Assembly: GCA_022573285.1 (NCBI GenBank)
Contig: JACZUF010000004.1
Span: forward strand, 66,827-130,826
Source: Chloroflexota bacterium
GTDB lineage: Bacteria; Chloroflexota; Dehalococcoidia; Lucifugimonadales; UBA3495
Length of the DNA: 64,000 bases
Reading direction: 5' to 3'
The position numbers and the translations under genes were made by a program. Positions 33,599 through 41,602 of the stretch are shown piece after piece. The first letter of the stretch is position 1; each line of letters opens with the position of its first letter. Under the pieces are notes generated by a model. The model was not told where the DNA came from. It ran no database searches and saw only the letters and a program-made list of their open reading frames with translations.

Positions 33599-34573
33599 TC
33601 AACCTGGTGGGGTTAGGAGGATCTTGCCTACGGTTTCCCGGCCTTCCAGTTGGCGATGCGCTTCTGACGCTTCGGCCAGGGGCAGAGTCAGACCGATATG
33701 CAACTTGAGCTCACCCGACAGCACCCACCCCAGGACCTCCTGGGCCCGCTGGAGCAGCTCGTCGCGGGTGGCTGTGTAGTCGCCTAGGCTGGGCCGGGTT
33801 AGATATAGTGATCCGTTCTGCAACGCGCGGGTATTGGTGTCCGTCACCGCGCCGCCGGCCTGACCGTAAAGGACCATGTAACCGCGCCGGCCCAGGCATT
33901 TGAAACCCTTCTCGAAGGTGGTCTGCCCCACAGCGTCCAGCACCATCCGCAAACCATGGCCGCCGGTGGCCTTCCTGATCTCCTCTTCGAAGTCCTGCTT
34001 GGTGTAGAGGATGGTCTGGTCGGCCCCGGCCTGCTTGGCCATCTCGGCCTTGGCTTCGGTGGAAACGGTGGTGAAGACGTGGACGCCCAGGCGTTTTAGC
34101 AACTGAACCAGAAGAAGGCCCATCCCTCCGGCTCCCGCGTGGACCAGGACCTGGTCGCCGGGGTTGAGCCGCGCGATGCCGAAGACCAGGAAATGGGCGG
34201 TCATGCCCTGGAGCAGAGACGCCGAGCCGGTGGCGAAATCCATGGCGTCCGGGATACGGACCAGCAGCCAAGATGGCACAGCCTGCCGCTCGGCGTAGGA
34301 GCCGGTGTGCATGGCGTAGGCCACCCGGTCCCCGACGGCCACCTCGCTGACGCCTTCGCCGATGGCGGTGACCACCCCGCAGGCTTCCCGGCCCGGAGTC
34401 CAGGGAAAGCCCGGCGGGGGATTGGTGCCTTTGCGGCTGGAAACGTCGGTGTAATTAACGCCGATGGACCTGATATCGACCACGGCTTGGCCGGGGCCCG
34501 GGGTGGGCTCGGGCACATCTTCCAGTTTCAGGACCTCGGGCCCACCTATCTCGTACGCGCGAATCGCCTTCAT
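33599..34573 (-). CDS. NADPH:quinone oxidoreductase (zinc-independent MDR family)
   Basis: 324 aa, typical of QOR1-type medium-chain reductases. It starts MKAIRAYEIGGPEVLKLEDV and has GVNYTDVSSRKG and PGREACGVVTAIGEGV. The NADPH fold HAGAGGMGLLLVQLLKRLG lies near residues 145-163, and it ends with AHRQLEGRETVGKILL. The zinc-binding cysteines of alcohol dehydrogenases are absent. The family reduces quinones or enones with NADPH. ATG 34573. It faces the nuclease gene convergently and lies inside an 18-bp inverted repeat pair together with the next gene. Confidence 0.92.
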   Translation of the reverse strand: MKAIRAYEIGGPEVLKLEDVPEPTPGPGQAVVDIRSIGVNYTDVSSRKGTNPPPGFPWTPGREACGVVTAIGEGVSEVAVGDRVAYAMHTGSYAERQAVPSWLLVRIPDAMDFATGSASLLQGMTAHFLVFGIARLNPGDQVLVHAGAGGMGLLLVQLLKRLGVHVFTTVSTEAKAEMAKQAGADQTILYTKQDFEEEIRKATGGHGLRMVLDAVGQTTFEKGFKCLGRRGYMVLYGQAGGAVTDTNTRALQNGSLYLTRPSLGDYTATRDELLQRAQEVLGWVLSGELKLHIGLTLPLAEASEAHRQLEGRETVGKILLTPPG

Positions 34574-34898
34574 CGCCTGCCTCGCCGCCAGGATTTGGGG
34601 CTAGGTTACAACACCAGGAAGCCGGCGGGAAGGAGGGGCCGGGGATGCGCAGGCGGGCCGGCTTGGGCGGGAGGCCCGCCTGCGGCGTGGTAAGACAGCG
34701 GCCCCAACTTGGGAAGCGGGATGGGTGCTAGGGCTACTGCCTGCTCAGTGCCCGGCGGCGCTGCCGGGTGACGTGGACCGGGACCAGAGTTTGCCAGTTG
34801 GCATGCCGGTGATTGGCGATCGCCATGACAGAAAGAGAGCGCCGTCAACGGCCCCGTGACCTCAAGGGGAGTAGAGGCAGGACGAATGTCTGGTTATC
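34574..34898. other. Intergenic region with G+C-rich hairpins, no gene recognised
   Basis: About 325 bases between the zinc-ribbon gene and the oxidoreductase, both on the minus strand. It contains GCAGGCGGGCC...GGCCCGCCTGC (about 34649-34682) and CCCGGCGGCGCTGCCGGG (about 34752-34769). No coding frame is convincing, and a non-coding RNA is possible but unsupported. Confidence 0.35.
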
Positions 34899-35327
34899 TC
34901 AGTCGGCGGCCACCGGCTCCAACGGCGTGGCGCGCAGGTCATAAAGCCTCTCCCGGATCATTCGGACCTGGCGGGCGCCGCGCCCGACCATCTCGGCGAT
35001 CTGCCGCACGCTATTGCCCTTGTCGAGGTGGTATATCACCTGTCGGTTCCTGGTCCACCAATTTTCCTCGCTGCGTCGCTTGGCCGCGACCACGGAGTTG
35101 ATGCGGCGGGGCGACCGGCGGGCCTTGCGCCGTTTGCGGTCGAGGTCAGCCTCACCGGGCGATATATCGGTGGACAGTGGGTGATGGACCTCCATCGGGT
35201 CCAGCAAAAGTTCCATGGGAGACCGCTGGGGATAGTAGATGCGGCCGCACTGGAAACAGCGCCATTCATCGAAGTCCAGCACCAGGTCGCCGCCGCATTT
35301 TCCGCAATCCTTCAATCGGCACAACAT
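34899..35327 (-). CDS. Zinc-ribbon and helix-turn-helix protein
   Basis: 142 aa from ATG 35327, with GAGGTGAG just upstream; an in-frame extension to 35396 lacks support. Cys8, Cys11, Cys24 and Cys27 (CGKCGG, CFQCG) form a rubredoxin-type zinc ribbon. A basic middle (DRKRRKARRSPRR, about residues 70-85) follows, then an HTH-like helix pair NSVRQIAEMVGRGARQVRMI. It is probably a DNA-binding regulator of unknown target. The zinc ribbon resembles that of the small protein at 58832 (CxxCxGDLxL...CxQCG). It lies inside the 18-bp inverted repeat pair with the oxidoreductase gene. Confidence 0.75.
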   Translation of the reverse strand: MLCRLKDCGKCGGDLVLDFDEWRCFQCGRIYYPQRSPMELLLDPMEVHHPLSTDISPGEADLDRKRRKARRSPRRINSVVAAKRRSEENWWTRNRQVIYHLDKGNSVRQIAEMVGRGARQVRMIRERLYDLRATPLEPVAAD

Positions 35328-35481
35328 CTTGCTCACCTCTTTGGGCCTCCGGAGTGGTGTCTCCGGGCCAGTCCTTAGATTTCGCTGTTGCACCATCCAG
35401 TTAACTTCCGCCTGCCGTTTTAAACCGTGATGGCAGGTACAGACGATCCGTGACCTTCCTCACATTGTTTAGTTGAGCCCA

Positions 35482-35499
35482 GACCCAAATACCTTCGGT
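35482..35499. repeat. Right member of the 18-bp inverted repeat
   Basis: GACCCAAATACCTTCGGT, the exact reverse complement of 33562-33579. The rest of the 35328-35690 gap holds no recognisable gene; a GGGAG site precedes the next start. Confidence 0.85.
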
Positions 35500-35690
35500 A
35501 AAGGGGGATGCCTGCCAATTCGAGTCGTGCGGGTCGGTCGGGGTCAGAGGGTGGAGACCCAAGCGGCAGAGAAGTTTACTTTGCAGGCTTGGTATGGTTT
35601 ATTAGACCTTGCAAGGCGGCCAACCAGGCCGGGAGACCGGAGGCCGCTCGGGGTGAAGATTTTGGGTGAAGATAGGGAGTAGCTGAAGCG

Positions 35691-36464
35691 ATGAGTTTCG
35701 AGTTGATAAAAACGGACCAGGTGGACCGGGTGGCCATCGTCACGTTGAACCGGCCCGAGGTCCTGAACGCCCTCAGTCTGCAATTGGTGCGGGAATTGGA
35801 CGAATTTATAACCCAGGCGGAGCAGGACGACGGCATCGGCGCCATCGTGATAACCGGCGCGGGCGAACGGGCGTTTTCCGCGGGCGCCGACATCCACGAG
35901 AACCGCGAAAATTCGGAAGAGCAACGCGCCGCGGGCGCTGCTGCACGAGCCGAATACACCTGGCATCTGGCCACCGCCACCAAACCGGTCATCGGGGCCA
36001 TCAACGGCCTCTGCTACGGCGGCGGGACGGTCATGGCCACCAGCATGGACTTTCTAATGGGCAGCGAAAAAAGCAGCTTCCGGTTCCTGGCGGTCAATTA
36101 CGGACAATTGAACGCCACCTGGAGCCTGCCGACCATGGTGGGGTGGCCCAAGGCCAAAGAACTGCTCTACAGCGGGCGCGAAGTATTCGCCGACGAGGCC
36201 TACCACATCGGTCTGATCAACCACCTGGTGCCCTCCGGCGAGCTGATGGACCGGACCATTGAGGCCGCGGCAGGCATCGCCAAGAACCGGGCCGAGGGCG
36301 TGGCCAACATCAAGGCCCTTTTGATCGAGCACACCGGCGAGGCCCTGGAGACCCAGTACCGGACGGAGATTGAAGGCCGGAAGGGCCGTTTCAAGGGATT
36401 GTCCGTGGAGGACGGCTTCAAGGATTTCCTGGACCGCAAGGGACGCAAACCCCGGGTCTCCTAG
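35691..36464 (+). CDS. Enoyl-CoA hydratase/isomerase family protein
   Basis: 257 aa crotonase-fold enzyme. RVAIVTLNRPEVLNALSLQL opens the domain, TGAGERAFSAGADI is the first oxyanion patch, and KPVIGAINGLCYGGGTVMATSMD is the second. The family catalytic Glu pair (E144/E164 in rat enzyme) is not evident: the region reads NATWSLPTMVGWPKAKELLYSG, so a strict hydratase activity is uncertain and another crotonase reaction is possible. ATG 35691 follows GGGAGT. It stands alone, with a terminator after it. A second, more typical crotonase lies at 59922. Confidence 0.88.
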   Translation: MSFELIKTDQVDRVAIVTLNRPEVLNALSLQLVRELDEFITQAEQDDGIGAIVITGAGERAFSAGADIHENRENSEEQRAAGAAARAEYTWHLATATKPVIGAINGLCYGGGTVMATSMDFLMGSEKSSFRFLAVNYGQLNATWSLPTMVGWPKAKELLYSGREVFADEAYHIGLINHLVPSGELMDRTIEAAAGIAKNRAEGVANIKALLIEHTGEALETQYRTEIEGRKGRFKGLSVEDGFKDFLDRKGRKPRVS

Positions 36465-36491
36465 CCGGTAACGCTCGCAACTGATTCTGAT

Positions 36492-36525
36492 AAAGGCCCC
36501 GGACGATCACTCCGGGGCCTTTAAT
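36492..36525 (+). terminator. Rho-independent terminator after the crotonase gene
   Basis: AAAGGCCCCGGA-cgatcac-TCCGGGGCCTTT, a perfect 12-bp stem with a flanking AATTA, 27 bp past the stop codon. Confidence 0.85.
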
Positions 36526-36567
36526 TATGGCCGGGCAGGTTCCCTTGTGCCGCCTTTCCCGCTGGGG

Positions 36568-36671
36568 TAGAGTAGGTGCCGCTGAATAAACGGCGTACTC
36601 CGGCTGCAGCGCGACCCCGGCGCGCCGGAGGATGAAATCGGACCTGTCGCGCCGTTCCGCCAGATAGCCAA
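36568..36671 (+). promoter_or_regulatory. Leader of the SLC13 gene, shared with the SDR leader at 46661
   Basis: Possible -10 TAGAGT (36568-36573), then GTGCCGCT, ACGGCGTACTCCGGCT and, at the end, TTCCGCCAGATAGCCAA (36655-36671). The same blocks, in order, follow the TATAAT box at 46661 (TGCCG, GAACGGCCTCCGGCT, TTCCGCCAAATAGCCAA). Sixteen of 17 bases of the last block agree. Confidence 0.5.
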
Positions 36672-36699
36672 TTTGATCGATCTACTCACCACCAGAAAC

Positions 36700-38106
36700 A
36701 TGCGCCCCGGCGTTTTGGCCTTTCGCCTCGGCCTGCCGGCTGCCGTCTTCGCCGCAGTGATCCTGGCGCCCAACCCCGAAGGACTCACCGACCAGGGACA
36801 GCGGGCTTTAGCTGTGATGGCCTTGGCGGTGGTGCTGTGGGCCACCGAGACACTGCACATCGCCGTGACCGGCATGGTCGGCATCGTCCTGTTGGTGTTG
36901 GTGAACGCCGTGGACGGCGTGGAGGTGGCGCTGTACGGCTTTTCCCAGCCCGTCACCTATTTCCTTTTGGGCATCCTCACCCTGGGACTGGCGGTGCATC
37001 AGTCGGGGCTGGCCGAACGGATGGCGGTTTATCTCATCCGGCTGGCCGGCGGAAGCCCCCGAAAACTGTATGTTCAGATGCTGGTCTCTTTCGCTGCGTT
37101 GACCTTCGCTTTGCCCTCGGCCAGCACCCGCGGGGCCATCATGGTCCACGTGTACGAGCAGGTGCTGCAGCATTGGAAGGTGGACAAGTCCGCGCCGTTG
37201 AATAAAGCGGTCATGATGGCCATGGGCTCGCTGAACCGGCTGGGGTCCACGGCCCTGTTGGCCGGAGGGATCACCCCGGTGGTGGCGTCGGCGCTGATCG
37301 CGGACTTCGGCCTGATTGACGACTTCTCCTGGACCCGGTGGTTCATTCTGATGGCCGTGCCCTTTTATATCATCTTGATCATTGGAGGGGCGGCCGTATT
37401 CTTACTCTACAGGTCGGGCTTCACTCTGCCCGAGGGGGTGGACTCCCTCGAATTAAAGGCCGGCCCGTTGCAGAGCAAAGAGATTCGCGCCGGGTTGATC
37501 GCCTTGGGCACGGCCCTGCTTTGGTTCACCGACTTCGCCCATGGGCTGCCGCCCGCAGTCCCGGCCCTCATCGCCATGACCGTGATCTTGCTGCCGGGTG
37601 TCGGCCTGTTGTCGTGGCGCGAATTTGAGCAGAACATCGGATGGACCAACATCTTCGTCATTGCGTCTTCTTTGTCGCTGGCCAACGCCCTGATCGGCAG
37701 CGGGGCCGCCGCCTGGTTCGCGGACACGCTGGTGGGGAGCGTCGAGGGGCTGCGGGACCATCCCATGCTGATACTGCTGGCGATGTCGGGCGCGGCCGCG
37801 GCCGTTCGGGTGGTCATGCCCAACATCTCCGGTTACCTGGCCTTCATTATCCCGGTGGCCATGTCCACCGGCGCGGCCCTGGGTCTGAACCCGGTGGTCT
37901 GCGGCCTGGCGGTGGTTGTCGTGGGAGACTCAATTGTCTTCTACCCCGCGGGAGCCACGGCCAGCGTTTTCATCTTCCAGCGGGCGGAACTCCGGGGCTT
38001 CGAGGTAGTCCGCGTGGGACTGATCATGACCGTGATCGCCATCGGAGTCCTGTTCACCATCGTCCTGCCGTACTGGGACCTGGTGGGCGAAAGCCTGACT
38101 CTCTGA
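36700..38106 (+). CDS. SLC13/DASS-type anion permease
   Basis: 468 aa from ATG 36700; a TTG at 36673 in the same frame is an alternative, and neither has a clear ribosome site. About eleven helices. It starts RPGVLAFRLGLPAAVFAAVI and then shows ALAVMALAVVLWATETLHIAVTGMVGI, the SLC13 opening. The two halves contain LPSASTRGA and VMPNISGYLAFIIPVAMSTG, the hairpin regions that normally carry Ser-Asn-Thr motifs; only relaxed versions (PSAST, MPNIS) are seen. Transport of dicarboxylate, sulfate or other anions is inferred. Its leader resembles that of the SDR gene at 46765. Confidence 0.83.
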   Translation: MRPGVLAFRLGLPAAVFAAVILAPNPEGLTDQGQRALAVMALAVVLWATETLHIAVTGMVGIVLLVLVNAVDGVEVALYGFSQPVTYFLLGILTLGLAVHQSGLAERMAVYLIRLAGGSPRKLYVQMLVSFAALTFALPSASTRGAIMVHVYEQVLQHWKVDKSAPLNKAVMMAMGSLNRLGSTALLAGGITPVVASALIADFGLIDDFSWTRWFILMAVPFYIILIIGGAAVFLLYRSGFTLPEGVDSLELKAGPLQSKEIRAGLIALGTALLWFTDFAHGLPPAVPALIAMTVILLPGVGLLSWREFEQNIGWTNIFVIASSLSLANALIGSGAAAWFADTLVGSVEGLRDHPMLILLAMSGAAAAVRVVMPNISGYLAFIIPVAMSTGAALGLNPVVCGLAVVVVGDSIVFYPAGATASVFIFQRAELRGFEVVRVGLIMTVIAIGVLFTIVLPYWDLVGESLTL

Positions 38107-38234
38107 ACCGGCCCCAGACCCGTCCTGGCCCGGCGAAGACGAGGTTGTGCGAGTGGAGTGGGGCGGGTTGGGGAAGGCGACGGTTTGGCAGGAAATTGAT
38201 TTACGATGTGGACATTTTCAAGGACGGACAGTCG

Positions 38235-38347
38235 TTTCAATTCTGCAAGTTATTTGCTATCATGAAACTAATCCAGTTTACTGGAGGTAGACAGTCCGCA
38301 GGGACTGGCGCAGAGGGGGGGCGATTGCCGCTCCTCTTTTGTTTTTT
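38235..38347 (+). ncRNA. Candidate small structured RNA with own terminator
   Basis: A weak promoter, TTTCAA (38235-38240), 17-bp spacer and TATCAT (38258-38263), is followed by three hairpins: CCAGTTTACTGG (38273-38284), CAGTCC-GCAG-GGACTG (38292-38307) and a 10-bp G-rich stem at 38313-38336. The last is followed by TTTTGTTTTTT, a classic terminator. There is no plausible start codon with ribosome site between promoter and terminator. The transcript would be about 80 nt and end at the 3' edge of the convergent DUF3800 gene. It matches no RNA family I recognise. It may simply be a terminator shared by two genes. Confidence 0.45.
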
Positions 38348-39110
38348 AACTCAAAAATACCTTTCCCCGTTGATTGTACTTTTTGCTGACTGACTCGATG
38401 ATTCTTCGCGTAGCGAGACTAGGGGTTACGGATACCTGGCGTCCGTTGGCCTGCAAAATGTCGATTTTCGCTGGGTACGCTATTAAATCAGCGAGCTGAA
38501 GCCCCGTGATGTTTGCCTGTTTCGGTTTAAGTTTGATCTCTTTGCTCGTGATGCACTCTTGCAATTCTTGAGGCGAAAGGAAATCACTTCCAGACTCCAT
38601 AAAATCTCGAAATACCTTTTTTAACTCCATATCCGCAGTACCACTTCTAGATTCAGCCATCACGTCGCCCTTATTACCAGTTGCATTCAGCCAGCCTCGA
38701 TACCGTTCCACTAACACAGTGGCACAGTAGTGATAAGGGTGTCTGGCTGCCCGCCCGTATCGGTCATGATGCGATTGTTTGTCGATGACGACCGTGAAGA
38801 TCCGCCTGATATGAGCTTGGAAGAACTGAATAATTCGCTCTTCCCACCTCTGGCAGAAGTCAGGGTCTTGAAATCGCCAAAATGGGCCAACTTGTCGGAC
38901 AACCTGATTGCGAACAATGATGACCGGATCATCAGGGCTGTGCGGGAAAAATTCCTGTTTAAGTGCCTCGAATTTCGGATGGGTAGAATTCCGGTAATGG
39001 TCGTTTTCGATGACAACGCCGGTAAGCCCCAGATAACGAGCATCGGGATTTACCCAATTGTCCATGATGTGGTCGCCGGACTCGTCTACGTAGAGGCGAA
39101 AGCGTGGCAT
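38346..39110 (-). CDS. DUF3800 domain-containing protein
   Basis: 254 aa from ATG 39110; a TTG/ATG-like extension to 39200 overlaps the trp promoter and is not favoured. MPRFRLYVDESGDHI (YVDESGD, residues 7-13) and the C-terminal NITGLQLADLIAYPAK are the two DUF3800 hallmarks, thought to form an RNase H-like site with acidic residues. Function is unknown; such genes are often in variable regions. The gene is clearly AT-richer than its neighbours, suggesting recent acquisition. It is convergent with a candidate small RNA and divergent from the trp operon promoter. Confidence 0.86.
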   Translation of the reverse strand: MPRFRLYVDESGDHIMDNWVNPDARYLGLTGVVIENDHYRNSTHPKFEALKQEFFPHSPDDPVIIVRNQVVRQVGPFWRFQDPDFCQRWEERIIQFFQAHIRRIFTVVIDKQSHHDRYGRAARHPYHYCATVLVERYRGWLNATGNKGDVMAESRSGTADMELKKVFRDFMESGSDFLSPQELQECITSKEIKLKPKQANITGLQLADLIAYPAKIDILQANGRQVSVTPSLATRRIIESVSKKYNQRGKVFLS

Positions 39111-39157
39111 GTGATTATTGTACCAAGGCGAGATTCGCTCGCTCGCGCACCCAAAAC

Positions 39158-39187
39158 TTGACAACAATTTTTCGGCAACCCTATACT
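39158..39187 (+). promoter_or_regulatory. Promoter of the T-box/trp operon
   Basis: Consensus TTGACA (39158-39163), an 18-bp spacer and TATACT (39182-39187). Transcription would begin at about 39194, just before the T-box leader. Confidence 0.85.
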
Positions 39188-39193
39188 CAAAAT

Positions 39194-39525
39194 TACACAA
39201 ACGAATATGTACAAAGGCTGTGAAGGGGAGTAGTAGTCCTCCAGCGGGGCAAAGCGAGCCGGGTTTGGTGTGAGCCGGCGCTCAGAGCAGAGGAACGAAT
39301 GGACCCCGGAGCCGCAGGCCGATCTAAGTCCCGATTCTATCGAGGACTAACTAGGCTGAGCCGGTTGGGCGCCGTTAAAGGTCCACGGCACGGGGGCAAT
39401 AGTAGACCAGGGCCCCTCCCGCCGATCGAGAAGCCGGAACAACCCCGTCTACAACTTGGGGATCCGCCGGCAAATAGGGTGGCAACACGATTTGACTCGT
39501 CCCTTGGGGACGGGTCTTTTTTATT
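39194..39525 (+). promoter_or_regulatory. T-box leader, tryptophan-specific, with terminator
   Basis: A tRNA-sensing leader about 330 nt long. Stem I shows the GGGGAGTAGTA side, a distal loop in GAGCCGGGTTTGGTGTG / AGCCGGC, and the specifier side GAACGAATGGACC. In the family pattern GAA-codon-ACC, the specifier is TGG (39300-39302), the Trp codon. The T-box sequence AGGGTGGCAACACG is at 39476-39489; its TGGC can pair with the GCCA end of tRNA-Trp (discriminator G). The terminator GACTCGTCCC-TTGG-GGACGGGTC and six Ts follow at 39494-39522. Uncharged tRNA-Trp should favour antitermination into trpE. A rare case outside Firmicutes, but known in Chloroflexota. Confidence 0.9.
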
Positions 39526-39644
39526 TGGCTTTTAATCGAGAATTCAGGCCGGAGTAAATATCATGGGCGATTGGCGAAACTGCACTTTGACAAACCTCAG
39601 AAAATTCGAGGTGATCCGCAACTAGCGGACGTAGGAGCAGCAAG

Positions 39645-41099
39645 ATGTACCAACCGACTCTGGAACAAGTTAAGAAAATGACCGGCCAGGGAAACCTGGT
39701 ACCGGTCTACCGCTCGATAAACGCGGACCTGGAAACGCCGGTCTCCGCCTATCTGAAGGTGGCCCAAGGCCCCTATTCGTTCCTGCTGGAGAGCGTTGAA
39801 GGCGGTGAGCGCATCGGCCGCTACAGCTTCATCGGCACCAACCCCTATAAGGTGGTCAAGACCGGCGCGAAAGAGGAGTTGGGGGAGATCGACCCCCTGC
39901 TGCCCGTCCAGGAGGAGATGGACCAATACCGGTTGGTCCCGGTGGAGGGATTGCCCGGTTTCCACGGCGGCGCGGTGGGCTACCTGGCCTACGACACCGT
40001 CCGGTACTTCGAGCCCAGGGTGCCTGTCATGCCCGCCGACCCCGTGGGCGTGCCCGAGTCGGTGTTCATGTTCTGTGACACCCTGCTGCTGTTCGACCAC
40101 GTTCGCCACGACATCAAGGTGGTGAGCCACGTCCACCTGGACGGTGACGTGAACCGGGCCTACGACGAGGCCACGGCGAAGATCGACGAGATGGTCCGCC
40201 GGTTATCCCAGCCTCTGGACCTGCCGCCGGAGTTGCAATCCAACGGGGCTAGGAAGTTGGTGTCCGGGAATATTGAATCCAATTTCACGCCGGAACAATA
40301 CACCAAGATAATCGACAAGTGCATCGAGTACGTCTACGCGGGCGATGTGATCCAGGTGGTCAATTCCCAGCGTTTCTCCCGCCGCACCGACGCCCACCCG
40401 TTCCAGATTTACCGGTCTCTGCGCAGCATCAACCCGTCGCCCTACATGTACTACCTCAACCTGGACGGGTTCCAGATCGTGGGCGCGGCCATCGAAACGG
40501 TGGTCACCGTCCATGGCGGCAGGGCCGCCACCCACCCCATCGCCGGGACCAGGCCCAGGGGCGCGACACCGGGCGAGGACGACGCCAACGAAGCGGAGTT
40601 GAAGGGCAGCGAGAAACAGCGCGCCGAGCACATCATGCTGGTCGATCTGGGCCGAAACGATATCGGACGGGTCAGCCTGCCCGGCACCGTCACGGTGACC
40701 CAGCTCATGGAGGTGGAGAAGTTCTCCCACGTGATGCACCTGGTCTCTCATGTGGAGGGCGACCTCCGGCCGGAATTGACGGCCTACGATGCCCTGCGGT
40801 CCTGCTTCCCGGCGGGCACCGTGTCCGGCGCGCCCAAGATCCGGGCCATGGAGATAATCGCCGAGGTGGAGGGCGAGAAACGGGGGCCATACGGCGGCGC
40901 GGTGGGCTACTTCAGCTACTCCGGGGACATGGACACCGCCTTGGTGCTCCGCACGGGGGTCTACAAAGACGGCGTGATGTACGTTCAGGCGGGCGGCGGA
41001 ATCGTGGCTGACAGCGTTGGCGAGGACGAGTACCAAGAGACCCGCCACAAGGCCGGCGCACTGATGCGCGCCATCGATCTCGCCGAGGGTCAAGAATAA
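39645..41099 (+). CDS. trpE: Anthranilate synthase component I
   Basis: Makes anthranilate from chorismate with TrpG. 484 aa, complete. The feedback (Trp-binding) motif LLES lies in YSFLLESVEGGERIGRYSFI. The catalytic half has HPIAGTRPRG, the HIMLVDLGRNDIGRV helix, VMHLVSHVEG and FPAGTVSGAPKIRAME. Start ATG 39645 follows TAGGAGCAGCAAG. It is the first gene after the T-box leader, with a 120-bp gap. A VOC protein gene intervenes before trpG. Confidence 0.97.
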   Translation: MYQPTLEQVKKMTGQGNLVPVYRSINADLETPVSAYLKVAQGPYSFLLESVEGGERIGRYSFIGTNPYKVVKTGAKEELGEIDPLLPVQEEMDQYRLVPVEGLPGFHGGAVGYLAYDTVRYFEPRVPVMPADPVGVPESVFMFCDTLLLFDHVRHDIKVVSHVHLDGDVNRAYDEATAKIDEMVRRLSQPLDLPPELQSNGARKLVSGNIESNFTPEQYTKIIDKCIEYVYAGDVIQVVNSQRFSRRTDAHPFQIYRSLRSINPSPYMYYLNLDGFQIVGAAIETVVTVHGGRAATHPIAGTRPRGATPGEDDANEAELKGSEKQRAEHIMLVDLGRNDIGRVSLPGTVTVTQLMEVEKFSHVMHLVSHVEGDLRPELTAYDALRSCFPAGTVSGAPKIRAMEIIAEVEGEKRGPYGGAVGYFSYSGDMDTALVLRTGVYKDGVMYVQAGGGIVADSVGEDEYQETRHKAGALMRAIDLAEGQE

Positions 41100-41131
41100 A
41101 GAACCTCTGGGAATTAACAGGAGATAAGAAG

Positions 41132-41572
41132 ATGTTGAAGTCGTTTTTCCACACAGGGTTCGTAGTCAAGGACATTGAGAAATCGGTGAAATTCTACTCC
41201 GAGGTCTTGGGCATGCGCATCGCCGGCCGCATGGAGCGGCAGGGCGAGTTCGTCGAGCAGGTGCTGGCCTTTCCGGGCGCCCACATCAAGGGCGGGTTCG
41301 TCGACATGGGCGAGGGTCACCAGCTTGAGCTGATCCAATACCTGTCCCCGGCCAGCGGAGAGAACAACCTCAACCGCAACGACTTGGGCGCTTCGCACCT
41401 GGCCTTCTTCGTCGAGGACCTGGACAAGTTCTACCAGGAGACTTCGCAGAAGGGCATCAGGTACAACAATCCTCCGGCGTCCATGTTCGATGAGAACGGG
41501 AACCTGTCACGCAAGGCGGCCTACGCCCAAGACCCCGACGGCAACTGGCTGGAGTTCGTGGAGGTCTTCTAG
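41132..41572 (+). CDS. VOC family protein inside the trp operon
   Basis: 146 aa single VOC domain. It has HTGFVVKDIEKSVKFYSEVLG first strand and helix, GHQLELIQY, ASHLAFFVEDLDKFYQE and DPDGNWLEFVEVF, giving the family His-Glu-His-Glu metal pattern (His8-like, Glu of LELIQY, His of SHLAF, Glu of LEFVE). Related to lactoylglutathione lyase and methylmalonyl-CoA epimerase; the actual substrate is unknown. It sits 32 bp after trpE and 30 bp before trpG with a good ribosome site, so it must be cotranscribed with the trp genes. Confidence 0.88.
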   Translation: MLKSFFHTGFVVKDIEKSVKFYSEVLGMRIAGRMERQGEFVEQVLAFPGAHIKGGFVDMGEGHQLELIQYLSPASGENNLNRNDLGASHLAFFVEDLDKFYQETSQKGIRYNNPPASMFDENGNLSRKAAYAQDPDGNWLEFVEVF

Positions 41573-41602
41573 TCCCAGCCAAACGCAATCGAGGTAACAA
41601 CC

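Noticed and set aside
33562..35499. Insertion sequence with a transposase
   Set aside because: The inverted repeats are real, but the two genes inside are an oxidoreductase and a zinc-ribbon/HTH protein; no DDE, HUH or serine/tyrosine recombinase motif was found.
36574..36671. Known riboswitch (SAM, TPP, cobalamin, c-di-GMP) in the shared leader
   Set aside because: None of the conserved core sequences of these classes is present.
38313..38347. Retron or type III toxin-antitoxin RNA next to DUF3800
   Set aside because: No reverse transcriptase, no tandem RNA repeats and no ToxN-like protein; only a terminator-like unit is visible.
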